The position numbers were made by a program, and so were the translations under genes. This document shows, piece after piece, positions 1 to 13,690 of a DNA stretch of 64,000 nucleotides. The notes beneath the pieces were generated by a model. The model worked only from the letters and a program-made list of their open reading frames with translations. It ran no database searches and was not told where the DNA came from. Location of the stretch: assembly GCA_030867875.1 (NCBI GenBank), contig JAOWCC010000091.1, positions 1-64,000 of the forward strand. Reading direction: 5' to 3'. The DNA is from Actinernus sp. WN-2022 (lineage: Eukaryota > Cnidaria > Anthozoa > Actiniaria > Actinernidae). Position 1 is the stretch's first letter. Each line of letters starts with the position of its first letter.

Positions 1-1144
1 TCTCCGTTTGAGGAATTTTACGGCACATTCGACGTTTTTCATATTAGCTCGCGGTCAGGAATCTATGAATTTGCTGGAAAGATGGATCTCTCCGTTGAGA
101 ATTTTACGGCACATTTCGACGTTTTTAATATTAGCTCCGCGGTCAGGAATCTATGAATTTGCTGGAAGATGAATCTCTCCGTTTGAGAAGTTTTACGGCA
201 CATTCGACGTTTTTAATATTAGCTCGCGGTCAGGAATCTATGAATTTGCTGGAAAGATGGAATCTCTCCGTTTGAGAATTTTACGGCACATTCGACGTTT
301 TTAATATTAGCTCGCGGTCAGGAATCTATGAATTTGCTGGAAAGATGGAATCTCTCCGTTTGAGAATTTTACGGCACATTCGACGTTTTTAATATTAGCT
401 CGCGGTCAGGAATCTATGAATTTGCTGGAAAGATGGAATCTCTCCGTTTGAGAATTTTACGGCACATTCGACGTTTTCAATATTAGCTCGCGATCAGGAA
501 TCTATGAATTTGCTGGAAAGATGGAATCTCTCCGTTTGAGAATTTTACGGCACATTCGACGTTTTTAATATTAGCTCGCGATCAGGAATCTATGAATTTG
601 CTGGAAAGATGGAATCTCTCCGTTTGAGAATTTTACGGCACATTCGACGTTTTTAATATTAGCTCGCGGTCAGGAATCTATGAATTTGCTGGAAAGATGG
701 AATCTCTCCGTTTGAGAATTTTACGGCACATTCGACGTTTTTAATATTAGCTCGCGGTCAGGAATCTATGAATTTGCTGGAAAGATGGAATCTCTCCGTT
801 TGAGAATTTTACGGCACATTCGACGTTTTTAATATTAGCTCGCGGTCAGGAATCTATGAATTTGCTGGAAAGATGGAATCTCTCCGTTTGAGAATTTTAC
901 GGCACATTCGACGTTTTTAATATTAGCTCGCGATCAGGAATCTATGAATTTGCTGGAAAGATGGAATCTCTCCGTTTGAGAATTTTACGGCACATTCGAC
1001 GTTTTTAATATTAGCTCGCGGTCAGGAATCTATGAATTTGCTGGAAAGATGGAATCTCTCCGTTTGAGAATTTTACGGCACATTCGACGTTTTCAATATT
1101 AGCTCGCGATCAGGAATCTATGAATTTGCTGGAAAGATGGAATC

Positions 1145-4100
1145 TCTGCGTTTGAGAATTTTATGGCACATTCGACGTTTTTAATATTAGCTCGCGGTCA
1201 GGAATCTATGAATTTGCTGGAAAGATGGAATCTCTCCGTTTGAGAATTTTACGGCACATTCGACGTTTTTAATATTAGCTCGCGGTCAGGAATCTATGAA
1301 CTTGCTGGAAAGATGGAATCTCTCCGTTTGAGAATTTTACGGCACATTCGACGTTTTTAATATTAGCTCGCGATCAGGAATCTATGAATTTGCTGGAAAG
1401 ATGGAATCTCTCCGTTTGAGAAATTTACGGCACATTCGACGTTTTTAATATTAGCTCGCGGTCAGGAATCTATGAATTTGCTGGAAAGATGGAATCTCTC
1501 CGGTTGAGAATTTTACGGCACATTCGACGTTTTTAATATTAGCTCGCGATCAGGAATCTATGAATTTGCTGGAAAGATGGAATCTCTCCGTTTGAGAATT
1601 TTACGGCACATTCGACGTTTTTAATATTAGCTCGCGGTCAGGAATCTATGAATTTGCTGGAAAGATGGAATCTCTCCGTTTGAGAATTTTACGGCACATT
1701 CGACGTTTTTAATATTAGCTCGCGATCAGGAATCTATGAATTTGCTGGAAAGATGGAATCTCTCCGTTTGAGAATTTTACGGCACATTCGACGTTTTTAA
1801 TATTAGCTCGCGATCAGGAATCTATGAATTTGCTGGAAAGATGGAATCTCTCCGTTTGAGAATTTTACGGCACATTCGACGTTTTTAATATTAGCTCGCG
1901 GTCAGGAACCTATGAATTTGCTGGAAAGATGGAATCTCTCCGTTTGAGAATTTTACGGCACATTCGACGTTTTTAATATTAGCTCGCGGTCAGGAATCTA
2001 TGAATTTGCTGGAAATATGGAATCTCTCCGTTTGAGAATTTTACGGCACATTCGACGTTTTTAATATTAGCTCGCGATCAGGAATCTATGAATTTGCTGG
2101 AAAGATGGAATCTCTCCGTTTGAGAATTTTACGGCACATTCGACGTTTTTAATATTAGCTCGCGGTCAGGAATCTATGAATTTGCTGGAAAGATGGAATC
2201 TCTCCGTTTGACAATTTTACGGCACATTCGACGTTTTTAATATTAGCTCGCGATCAGGAATCTATGAATATGCTGGAAAGATGGAATCTCTCCGTTTGAG
2301 AAATTTACGGCACATTCGACGTTTTTAATATTAGCTCGCGGTCAGGAATCTATGAATTTGCTGGAAAGATGGAATCTCTCCGTTTGAGAATTTTACGGCA
2401 CATTCGACGTTTTTAATATTAGCTCGCGGTCAGGAATCTATGAATTTGCTGGAAAGATGGAATCTCTCCGTTTGAGAATTTTACGGCACATTCGACGTTT
2501 TTAATATTAGCTCGCGATCAGGAATCTATGAATTTGCTGGAAAGATGGAATCTCTCCGTTTGAGAATTTTATTGCACATTCGACGTTTTTAATATTAGCT
2601 CGCGGTCAGGAATCTATGAATTTGCTGGAAAGATGGAATCTCTCCGTTTGAGAATTTTACGGCACATTCGACGTTTTTAATATTAGCTCGCGATCAGGAA
2701 TCTATGAATTTGCTGGAAAGATGGAATCTCTCCGTTTGAGAATTTTACGGCACATTCGACGTTTTTAATATTAGCTCGCGGTCAGGAATCTATGAATTTG
2801 CTGGAAAGATGGAATCTCTCCCTTTGAGAATTTTACGGCACATTCGACGTTTTTAATATTAGCTCGCGGTCAGGAATCTATGAATTTGCTGGAAAGATGG
2901 AATCTCTCCGTTTGAGAATTTTACGGCACATTCGACGTTTTTAATATTAGCTCGCGATCAGGAATCTATGAATTTGCTGGAAAGATGGAATCTCTGCGTT
3001 TGAGAATTTTATGGCACATTCGACGTTTTTAATATTAGCTCGCGGTCAGGAATCTATGAATTTGCTGGAAAGATGGAATCTCTCCGTTTGAGAATTTTAC
3101 GGCACATTCGACGTTTTTAATATTAGCTCGCGGTCAGGAATCTATGAACTTGCTGGAAAGATGGAATCTCTCCGTTTGAGAATTTTACGGCACATTCGAC
3201 GTTTTTAATATTAGCTCGCGATCAGGAATCTATGAATTTGCTGGAAAGATGGAATCTCTCCGTTTGAGAAATTTACGGCACATTCGACGTTTTTAATATT
3301 AGCTCGCGGTCAGGAATCTATGAATTTGCTGGAAAGATGGAATCTCTCCGGTTGAGAATTTTACGGCACATTCGACGTTTTTAATATTAGCTCGCAATCA
3401 GGAATCTATGAATTTGCTGGAAAGATGGAATCTCTCCGTTTGAGAATTTTACGGCACATTCGACGTTTTTAATATTAGCTCGCGGTCAGGAATCTATGAA
3501 TTTGCTGGAAAGATGGAATCTCTCCGTTTGAGAATTTTACGGCACATTCGACGTTTTTAATATTAGCTCGCGATCAGGAATCTATGAATTTGCTGGAAAG
3601 ATGGAATCTCTCCGTTTGAGAATTTTACGGCACATTCGACGTTTTTAATATTAGCTCGCGATCAGGAATCTATGAATTTGCTGGAAAGATGGAATCTCTC
3701 CGTTTGAGAATTTTACGGCACATTCGACGTTTTTAATATTAGCTCGCGGTCAGGAACCTATGAATTTGCTGGAAAGATGGAATCTCTCCGTTTGAGAATT
3801 TTACGGCACATTCGACGTTTTTAATATTAGCTCGCGGTCAGGAATCTATGAATTTGCTGGAAATATGGAATCTCTCCGTTTGAGAATTTTACGGCACATT
3901 CGACGTTTTTAATATTAGCTCGCGATCAGGAATCTATGAATTTGCTGGAAAGATGGAATCTCTCCGTTTGAGAATTTTACGGCACATTCGACGTTTTTAA
4001 TATTAGCTCGCGGTCAGGAATCTATGAATTTGCTGGAAAGATGGAATCTCTCCGTTTGACAATTTTACGGCACATTCGACGTTTTTAATATTAGCTCGCG

Positions 4101-4405
4101 ATCAGGAATCTATGAATATGCTGGAAAGATGGAATCTCTCCGTTTGAGAAATTTACGGCACATTCGACGTTTTTAATATTAGCTCGCGGTCAGGAATCTA
4201 TGAATTTGCTGGAAAGATGGAATCTCTCCGTTTGAGAATTTTACGGCACATTCGACGTTTTTAATATTAGCTCGCGGTCAGGAATCTATGAATTTGCTGG
4301 AAAGATGGAATCTCTCCGTTTGAGAATTTTACGGCACATTCGACGTTTTTAATATTAGCTCGCGATCAGGAATCTATGAATTTGCTGGAAAGATGGAATC
4401 TCTCC
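1145..4405. repeat. 21-unit (1848-bp) higher-order copy within the satellite
   Basis: A series of rare variants recurs at an exact offset of 1848 bp, which is 21 units. Examples are CTCTGCGTTTG at about 1143 and 2991, GAACTTGC at 1299 and 3147, the AAATTTACGG variant at 1421 and 3269, CCGGTTGAG at 1500 and 3348, and TTTGACAATT near 2208 and 4056. The match starts after about 1100 and fails by about 2560, where ATTGCACATT is not shared. So about 16 units (1145-2560) were copied to 2993-4405. Confidence 0.9.
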
Positions 4406-7044
4406 GTTTGAGAAATTTACGGCACATTCGACGTTTTTAATATTAGCTCGCGGTCAGGAATCTATGAATTTGCTGGAAAGATGGAATCTCTCCGTTTGAG
4501 AATTTTACGGCACATTCGACGTTTTTAATATTAGCTCGCGATCAGGAATCTATGAATTTGCTGGAAAGATGGAATCTCTCCGTTTGAGAATTTTACGGCA
4601 CATTCGACGTTTTTAATATTAGCTCGCGGTCAGGAATCTATGAATTTGCTGGAAAGATGGAATCTCTCCCTTTGAGAATTTTACGGCACATTCGACGTTT
4701 TTAATATTAGCTCGCGGTCAGGAATCTATGAATTTGCTGGAAAGATGGAATCTCTCCGTTTGAGAATTTTACGGCACATTCGACGTTTTTAATATTAGCT
4801 CGCGATCAGGAATCTATGAATTTGCTGGAAAGATGGAATCTCTCCGTTTGAGAATTTTACGGCACATTCGACGTTTTTAATATTAGCTCGCGGTCAGGAA
4901 TCTATGAATTTGCTGGAAAGATGGAATCTCTCCGTTTGAGAATTTTACGGCACATTCGACGTTTTTAATATTAGCTCGCGATCAGGAATCTATGAATTTG
5001 CTGGAAAGATGGAATCTCTCCGTTGAGAATTTTATGTCACATTCGACGTTTTTAATATTAGCTCGCGGTCAGGAATCTATGAATTTGCTGGAAAGATGGA
5101 ATCTCTCCCTTTGAGAATTTTACGGCACATTCGACGTTTTTAATATTAGCTCGCGGTCAGGAATCTATGAATTTGCTGGAAAGATGGAATCTCTCCCTTT
5201 GAGAATTTTACGGCACATTCGACGTTTTTAATATTACCTCGCGGTCAGGAATCTATGAATTTGCTGGAAAGATGGAATCTCTCCGTTTGAGAATTTTACG
5301 GCACATTCGACGTTTTTAATATTAGCTCGCGATCAGGAATCTATGAATTTGCTGGAAAGATGGAATCTCTCCGTTTGAGAATTTTACGGCACATTCGACG
5401 TTTTTAATATTAGCTCGCGGTCAGGAATCTATGAATTTGCTGGAAAGATGGAATCTCTCCGTTTGAGAATTTTACGGCACATTCGACGTTTTTAATATTA
5501 GCTCGCGGTCAGGAACCTATGAATTTGTTGGAAAGATGGAATCTCTCCGTTTGAGAATTTTACGGCACATTCGACGTTTTTAATATTAGCTCGCGGTCAG
5601 GAACCTATGAATTTGCTGGAAAGATGGAATCTCTCCGTTTGAGAATTTTACGGCACATTCGACGTTTTTAATATTAGCTCGCGGTCAGGAATCTATGAAT
5701 TTGCTGGAAATATGGAATCTCTCCGTTTGAGAATTTTACGGCACATTCGACGTTTTTAATATTAGCTCGCGATCAGGAATCTATGAATTTGCTGGAAAGA
5801 TGGAATCTCTCCGTTTGAGAATTTTACGGCACATTCGACGTTTTTAATATTAGCTCGCGGTCAGGAATCCATGAATTTGCTGGAAAGATGGAATCTCTCC
5901 GTTTGAGAATTTTACGGCACATTCGACGTTTTTAATATTAGCTCGCGGTCAGGAATCTATGAATTTGTTGGAAAGATGGAATCTCTCCGTTTGAGAATTT
6001 TACGGCACATTCGACGTTTTTAATATTAGCTCGCGGTCAGGAACCTATGAATTTGCTGGAAAGATGGAATCTCTCCGTTTTAGAATTTTACGGCACATTC
6101 GACGTTTTTAATATTAGCTCGCGGTCAGGAATCTATGAATTTGCTGGAAAGATGGAATCTCTCCCTTTGAGAATTTTACGGCACATTCGACGTTTTTAAT
6201 ATTAGCTCGCGGTCAGGAATCTATGAATTTGCTGGAAAGATGGAATCTCTCCCTTTGAGAATTTTACGGCACATTCGACGTTTTTAATATTAGCTCGCGG
6301 TCAGGAATCTATGAATTTGCTGGAAAGATGGAATCTCTCCGTTTGAGAATTTTACGGCACATTCGACGTTTTTAATATTAGCTCGCGATCAGGAATCTAT
6401 GAATTTGCTGGAAAGATGGAATCTCTCCGTTTGAGAATTTTACGGCACATTCGACGTTTTTAATATTAGCTCGCGGTCAGGAATCTATGAATTTGCTGGA
6501 AAGATGGAATCTCTCCGTTTGAGAATTTTACGGCACATTCGACGTTTTTAATATTAGCTCGCGATCAGGAATCTATGAATTTGCTGGAAAGATGGAATCT
6601 CTCCGTTTGAGAAATTTACGGCACATTCGACGTTTTTAATATTAGCTCGCAGTCAGGAATCTATGAATTTGCTGGAAAGATGGAATCTCTCCGTTTGAGA
6701 ATTTTACGGCACATTCGACGTTTTTAATATTAGCTCGCGATCAGGAATCTATGAATTTGCTGGAAAGATGGAATCTCTCCGTTTGAGAATTTTACGGCAC
6801 ATTCGACGTTTTTAATATTAGCTCGCGGTCAGGAATCTATGAATTTGCTGGAAAGATGGAATCTCTCCGTTTGAGAATTTTACGGCACATTCGACGTTTT
6901 TAATATTAGCTCGCGGTCAGGAATCTATGAATTTGTTGGAAAGATGGAATCTCTCCGTTTGAGAATTTTACGGCACATTCGACGTTTTTAATATTAGCTC
7001 GCGGTCAGGAACCTATGAATTTGCTGGAAAGATGGAATCTCTCC

Positions 7045-8280
7045 GTTTTAGAATTTTACGGCACATTCGACGTTTTTAATATTAGCTCGCGGTCAGGAAT
7101 CTATGAATTTGCTGGAAATATGGAATCTCTCCGTTTGAGAATTTTACGGCACATTCGACGTTTTTAATATTAGCTCGCGATCAGGAATCTATGAATTTGC
7201 TGGAAAGATGGAATCTCTCCGTTTGAGAAATTTACGGCACATTCGACGTTTTTAATATTAGCTCGCAGTCAGGAATCTATGAATTTGCTGGAAAGATGGA
7301 ATCTCTCCGTTTGAGAATTTTACGGCACATTCGACGTTTTTAATATTAGCTCGCGGTCAGGAATCTATGAATTTGTTGGAAAGATGGAATCTCTCCGTTT
7401 GAGAATTTTACGGCACATTCGACGTTTTTAATATTAGCTCGCGGTCAGGAATCTATGAATTTGCTGGAAAGATGGAATCTCTCCGTTTGAGAATTTTACG
7501 GCACATTCGACGTTTTTAATATTAGCTCGCGGTCAGGAATCTATGAATTTGTTGGAAAGATGGAATCTCTCCGTTTGAGAATTTTACGGCACATTCGACG
7601 TTTTTAATATTAGCTCGCGGTCAGGAACCTATGAATTTGCTGGAAAGATGGAATCTCTCCGTTTTAGAATTTTACGGCACATTCGACGTTTTTAATATTA
7701 GCTCGCGGTCAGGAATCTATGAATTTGCTGGAAATATGGAATCTCTCCGTTTGAGAATTTTACGGCACATTCGACGTTTTTAATATTAGCTCGCGATCAG
7801 GAATCTATGAATTTGCTGGAAAGATGGAATCTCTCCGTTTGAGAAATTTACGACACATTCGACGTTTTTAATATTAGCTCGCAGTCAGGAATCTATGAAT
7901 TTGCTGGAAAGATGGAATCTCTCCGTTTGAGAATTTTACGGCACATTCGACGTTTTTAATATTAGCTCGCGGTCAGGAATCTATGGATTTGTTGGAAAGA
8001 TGGAATCTCTCCGTTTGAGAATTTTACGGCACATTCGACGTTTTTAATATTAGCTCGCGGTCAGGAATCTATGAATTTGCTGGAAAGATGGAATCTCTCC
8101 GTTTGAGAATTTTACGGCACATTCGACGTTTTTAATATTAGCTCGCGGTCAGGAATCTATGAATTTGCTGGAAAGATGGAATCTCTCCGTTTGAGAATTT
8201 TATGGCACATTCGACGTTTTTAATATTAGCTCGCGATCAGGAATCTATGAATTTGCTGGAAAGATGGAATCTCTCCGTTT
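7045..8280. repeat. 7-unit (616-bp) higher-order copy within the satellite
   Basis: The rare variant TTTTAGAATT at 7049 recurs at 7665, exactly seven units later. It is followed each time by the same order of variants: GGAAATATGG, CGCGATCAGG, GAAATTTACG, CGCAGTCAGG and TTTGTTGG. An earlier TTTTAG copy lies at 6081, eleven units upstream. A later one at 11275 is displaced by 41 units plus 2 bp; the 2 bp come from an extra CT near 8408. Confidence 0.85.
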
Positions 8281-11200
8281 GAGAATTTTACGGCACATTC
8301 GACGTTTTTAATATTAGCTCGCGGTCAGGAATCTATGAATTTGCTGGAAAGATGGAATCTCTCCCTTTGAGAATTTTACGGCACATTCGACGTTTTTAAT
8401 ATTAGCTCTCGCGGTCAGGAATCTATGAATTTGCTGGAAAGATGGAATCTCTCCGTTTGAGAATTTTACGGCACATTCGACGTTTTTAATATTAGCTCGC
8501 GATCAGGAATCTATGAATTTGCTGGAAAGATGGAATCTCTCCGTTTGAGAATTTTACGGCACATTCGACGTTTTTAATATTAGCTCGCGGTCAGGAATCT
8601 ATGAATTTGCTGGAAAGATGGAATCTCTCCGTTTGAGAATTTTACGGCACATTCGACGTTTTTAATATTAGCTCGCGATCAGGAATCTATGAATTTGCTG
8701 GAAAGATGGAATCTCTCCGTTTGAGAATTTTAAGTCACATTCGACGTTTTTAATATTAGCTCGCGGTCAGGAATCTATGAATTTGCTGGAAAGATGGAAT
8801 CTCTCCCTTTGAGAATTTTACGGCACATTCGACGTTTTTAATATTAGCTCGCGGTCAGGAATCTATGAATTTGCTGGAAAGATGGAATCTCTCCCTTTGA
8901 GAAATTTACGGCACATTCGACGTTTTTAATATTAGCTCGCGGTCAGGAATCTATGAATTTGCTGGAAAGATGGAATCTCTCCGTTTGAGAATTTTACGGC
9001 ACATTCGACGTTTTTAATATTAGCTCGCGATCAGGAATCTATGAATTTGCTGGAAAGATGGAATCTCTCCGTTTGAGAATTTTACGGCACATTCGACGTT
9101 TTTAATATTAGCTCGCGGTCAGGAATCTATGAATTTGCTGGAAAGATGGAATCTCTCCGTTTGAGAATTTTACGGCACATTCGACGTTTTTAATATTAGC
9201 TCGCGGTCAGGAATCTATGAATTTGTTGGAAAGATGGAATCTCTCCGTTTGAGAATTTTACGGCACATTCGACGTTTTTAATATTAGCTCGCGGTCAGGA
9301 ATCTATGAATTTGCTGGAAAGATGGAATCTCTCCGTTTGAGAATTTTACGGCACATTCGACGTTTTTAATATTAGCTCGCGATCAGGAATCTATGAATTT
9401 GCTGGAAAGATGGAATCTCTCCGTTTGAGAAATTTACGGCACATTCGACGTTTTTAATATTAGCTCGCGATCAGGAATCTATGAATTTGCTGGAAAGATG
9501 GAATCTCTCCGTTTGAGAATTTTACGGCACATTCGACGTTTTTAATATTAGCTCGCGGTCAGGAATCTATGAATTTGCTGGAAAGATGGAATCTCTCCGT
9601 TTGAGAATTTTACGGCACATTGAACGTTTTTAATATTAGCTCGCGATCAGGAATCTATGAATTTGCTGGAAAGATGGAATCTCTCCGTTTGAGAATTTTA
9701 CGGCACATTCGACGTTTTTAATATTAGCTCGCGATCAGGAATCTATGAATTTGCTGGAAAGATGGAATCTCTCCGTTTGAGAATTTTACGGCACATTGAA
9801 CGTTTTTAATATTAGCTCGCGATCAGGAATCTATGAATTTGCTGGAAAGATGGAATCTCTCCGTTTGAGAATTTTACGGCACATTCGACGTTTTTAATAT
9901 TAGCTCGCGGTCAGGAATCTATGAATTTGCTGGAAAGATGGAATCTCTCCGTTTGAGAATTTTACGGCACATTCGACGTTTTTAATATTAGCTCGCGGTC
10001 AGGAATCTATGAATTTGCTGGAAAGATGGAATCTCTCCGTTTGAGAATTTTACGGCACATTCGACGTTTTTAATATTAGCTCGCGGTCAGGAATCTATGA
10101 ATTTGCTGGAAAGATGGAATCTCTCCGTTTGAAAATTTTACGGCACATTCGACGTTTTTAATATTAGCTCGCGGTCAGGAATCTATGAATTTGCTGGAAA
10201 GATGGAATCTCTCCGTTTGAGAATTTTACGGCACATTCGACGTTTTTAATATTAGCTCGCGGTCAGGAATCTATGAATTTGCTGGAAAGATGGAATCTCT
10301 CCGTTTGAGAATTTTACGGCACATTTAACGTTTTTAATATTAGTTCGCGATCAGGAATCTATTAATTTGCTGGAAAGATGGAATCTCTCCGTTTGAGATT
10401 TTTACGGCACATTCGACGTTTTTAATATTAGCTCGCGGTCAGGAATCTATGAATTTGCTGGAAAGATGGAATCTCTCCGTTTGAGAATTTTACGGCACAT
10501 TGAACGTTTTTAATATTAGCTCGCGATCAGGAATCTATGAATTTGCTGGAAAGATGGAATCTCTCCGTTTGAGAATTTTACGGCACATTCGACGTTTTTA
10601 ATATTAGCTCGCGATCAGGAATCTATGAATTTGCTGGAAAGATGGAATCTCTCCGTTTGAGAAATTTACGGCACATTCGACGTTTTTAATATTAGCTCGC
10701 GATCAGGAATCTATGAATTTGCTGGAAAGATGGAATCTCTCCGTTTGAGAATTTTACGGCACATTCGACGTTTTTAATATTAGCTCGCGGTCAGGAACCT
10801 ATGAATTTGCTGGAAAGATGGAATCTCTCCGTTTGAGAATTTTACGGCACATTCGACGTTTTTAATATTAGCTCGCGGTCAGGAATCTATGAATTTGCTG
10901 GAAATATGGAATCTCTCCGTTTGAGAATTTTACGGCACATTCGACGTTTTTAATATTAGCTCGCGATCAGGAATCTATGAATTTGCTGGAAAGATGGAAT
11001 CTCTCCGTTTGAGAATTTTACGGCACATTCGACGTTTTTAATATTAGCTCGCGGTCAGGAATCTATGAATTTGCTGGAAAGATGGAATCTCTCCGTTTGA
11101 GAATTTTACGGCACATTCGACGTTTTTAATATTAGCTCGCGGTCAGGAATCTATGAATTTGTTGGAAAGATGGAATCTCTCCGTTTGAGAATTTTACGGC

Positions 11201-12351
11201 ACATTCGACGTTTTTAATATTAGCTCGCGGTCAGGAACCTATGAATTTGCTGGAAAGATGGAATCTCTCCGTTTTAGAATTTTACGGCACATTCGACGTT
11301 TTTAATATTAGCTCGCGGTCAGGAATCTATGAATTTGCTGGAAAGATGGAATCTCTCCCTTTGAGAATTTTACGGCACATTCGACGTTTTTAATATTAGC
11401 TCGCGGTCAGGAATCTATGAATTTGCTGGAAAGATGGAATCTCTCCCTTTGAGAATTTTACGGCACATTCGACGTTTTTAATATTAGCTCGCGGTCAGGA
11501 ATCTATGAATTTGCTGGAAAGATGGAATCTCTCCGTTTGAGAATTTTACGGCACATTCGACGTTTTTAATATTAGCTCGCGATCAGGAATCTATGAATTT
11601 GCTGGAAAGATGGAATCTCTCCGTTTGAGAATTTTACGGCACATTCGACGTTTTTAATATTAGCTCGCGGTCAGGAATCTATGAATTTGCTTTAAAGATG
11701 GAATCTCTCCGTTTGAGAATTTTACGGCACATTCGACGTTTTTAATATTAGCTCGCGGTCAGGAATCTATGAATTTGTTGGAAAGATGGAATCTCTCCGT
11801 TTGAGAATTTTACGGCACATTCGACGTTTTTAATATTAGCTCGCGGTCAGGAACCTATGAATTTGCTGGAAAGATGGAATCTCTCCGTTTGAGAATTTTA
11901 CGGCACATTCGACGTTTTTAATATTAGCTCGCGGTCAGGAATCTATGAATTTGCTGGAAATATGGAATCTCTCCGTTTGAGAATTTTATGGCACATTCGA
12001 CGTTTTTAATATTAGCTCGCGATCAGGAATCTATGAATTTCCTGGAAAGATGGAATCTCTCCGTTTGAGAATTTTACGGCACATTCGACGTTTTTAATAT
12101 TAGCTCGCGGTCAGGAATCTATGAATTTGCTGGAAAGATGGAATCTCTCCGTTTGAGAATTTTACGGCACATTCGACGTTTTTAATATTAGCTCGCGGTC
12201 AGGAATCTATGAATTTGTTGGAAAGATGGAATCTCTCCGTTTGAGAATTTTACGGCACATTCGACGTTTTTAATATTAGCTCGCGGTCAGGAATCTATGA
12301 ATTTGTTGGAAAGATGGAATCTCTCCGTTTGAGAATTTTACGGCACATTCG

Positions 12352-12760
12352 AACGACTTTCCTGTTCCCACTTGACCAGAAATAAACGTTTTGTGACCAT
12401 CTAACACACAGCGGAGAGCTCTCGCTAGTTGGAGATTTGGCAATCTATAAGAATTACATTGAGGTTTTAAAAGACGATTTTCATGACCGACTCGGGGTTG
12501 ACGAAAAAAGATTTTGATCAGATCTAAATTTTAACAAGATTAGCTTCCATGACATAATCACCTTTATTTCACTACTTTTAATGATCTTCACAACCGTATA
12601 GCAAATTGGAAAAAGCCACCAAAACGATCTGGTGTATTTTAAACCTCGATAACTAAAGCCCTTCGTTTTGGCTCTCGCGTCATCGTATACGTAACTTGAA
12701 ACTCTTTTTCCAGCATTAAAATATTTTTTTAGAACTCTAGATAGATCTGTAAGTAGTAGT
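12352..12760. other. Non-repetitive flank of the satellite; nothing recognised
   Basis: Sequence changes abruptly from satellite to unique DNA at about 12351. I see no gene, tRNA-like box or inverted repeat here. Confidence 0.6.
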
Positions 12761-12856
12761 TAAAATATGAGCGGGAGATCTGTATGGGCATTTACAATGG
12801 CGAGCCGCTTCGGCGAGCCATTGTAAAGCCCATACAGATCGGACGCGAATATTTTA
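12761..12856. repeat. Long imperfect palindrome (hairpin)
   Basis: Left arm TAAAATAT...GATCTGTATGGGC...TTTACAATGGC is answered by the reverse complement on the right, separated by a few bases around CGCTTCGGC. The arms are about 45 bp with a handful of mismatches. It would fold into a cruciform or hairpin and looks like a short foldback MITE. No clear target duplication is visible. Confidence 0.75.
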
Positions 12857-12876
12857 TCTTACTTGTGAAATGAATA

Positions 12877-13405
12877 CCTTATTATAGGAAATTAACAATG
12901 CACGTTGACAACGCGAAGAAAATTTACGTTACACTAAATTAACGCGAATTTTTCAAAAGTTAGGTTTACATGCATTAAATTAACGCGAATTTTTCGATAA
13001 GCATCTTGCTTTATTTACTGCGGTCTCCACTGGTTCAAGGCGGCTTAGAAATACCAGTAGAAGTAACCGTGCATTGGGAGGACGAACGGGCATTGGAAAT
13101 TTTAAAGAGGAAAACAGAAGAAGTGAGCTATCCTCTCGGGGAGACAGAGGAGTATCAAGATCAATCAAAAGACATTTTGAACTCGATTTTAAACGAAGAC
13201 GTCCTGTCAGATAGTGACTCTGAAGAGCCAATAGAGGAGTCATGAACTAATAAGGTTTTGTAATGAAATAAAGGTGCTTTAAAATAACAATGTTGTAAAA
13301 TAGCGTGCATTAAATTTACATCGACATTAATTAAGATACATTAAATTAACGCGAATTTTGTAAAATCGCGTTAATAAAGTGCATTGTTAATTTCCTATAA
13401 TAAGG
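12877..13405. mobile_element. TA-flanked DNA element with 27-bp TIRs
   Basis: The ends are 27-bp perfect inverted repeats beginning CCTTATTATAGG, at 12877-12903 and 13379-13405. A TA dinucleotide lies on each side (12875-12876 and 13406-13407), the target duplication typical of Tc1/mariner and pogo elements. The subterminal motif ATTAAATTAACGCGAATTTT occurs near 12935, 12975 and 13333 and could be transposase-binding repeats. The 529-bp body contains one short reading frame, so it is non-autonomous. Assignment to Tc1/mariner/pogo rests on the TA duplication only. Confidence 0.75.
13006..13245 (+). pseudogene. Short acidic reading frame inside the TA-flanked element
   Basis: An 80-codon open frame with no ATG at its start (first in-frame initiator-like codon TTG) runs to a stop at 13243-13245. 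The product has a mixed middle part and an acidic C-terminus with the run SDSDSEEPIEES. An AATAAA polyadenylation-like signal follows about 25 bp downstream. It sits between the terminal repeats of a 529-bp element, so it is most likely the surviving last exon of that element's protein. Acidic, CK2-site-like tails are common at the ends of pogo/Tigger-type transposases, but I cannot identify this one. It could also be a chance open frame. Confidence 0.35.
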
Positions 13406-13499
13406 TAGATAACTAAAAGCCATTAATATACACAACATAAAATTTTAAGCTTTGATTTCTCCCACCCTGCTATCGATGTGGGATGAATTAGCTTCTCAC

Positions 13500-13612
13500 A
13501 AAAACATATCCCACATCGAAGAGACAATGTGTATGCAATAAGAGAGCAGAGCGTAGCATGCAGAAAAACAGGTCCCACATGGAATAGATGGTGTGTACAT
13601 AATAAGAGAGCA
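13500..13612. repeat. Two tandem units of about 63 bp
   Basis: Two diverged direct copies share AAAACA, TCCCACAT, a GTGT core and AATAAGAGAGCAGA. They lie at about 13500-13550 and 13563-13612. No coding potential is visible. Confidence 0.6.
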
Positions 13613-13690
13613 GATGTACTTTGTCATTTCACCCGTCCCGGGATAGGGATAGTCAGTGATCGGTCGTGAGACTTCCCTCACTAGCTTAGC

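Larger units (their letters stand above)
1..12351. repeat. 88-bp satellite array, about 140 head-to-tail copies
   Basis: The same 88-bp unit repeats without interruption from the window start. For example, the motif TCTCCGTTTGAG recurs at 265 and 353. Copies are about 95-99% alike. The commonest variants are CGCGGTCAGG versus CGCGATCAGG, GAATC versus GAACC, GGAAAGATGG versus GGAAATATGG, and TTTGAG versus TTTTAG. Because 88 is not a multiple of 3, the frame shifts every unit and no long reading frame exists, so this is not a coding repeat. The array ends mid-unit at about 12351. The first 250 bases carry several single-base indels not seen elsewhere. I do not recognise the unit as a named satellite. 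A structural role, for example pericentromeric, is possible but not shown. Confidence 0.98.

Noticed and set aside
1..12351. CRISPR-like regular repeats
   Set aside because: Units are fully homogeneous with no unique spacers, in a eukaryotic context; this is a satellite.
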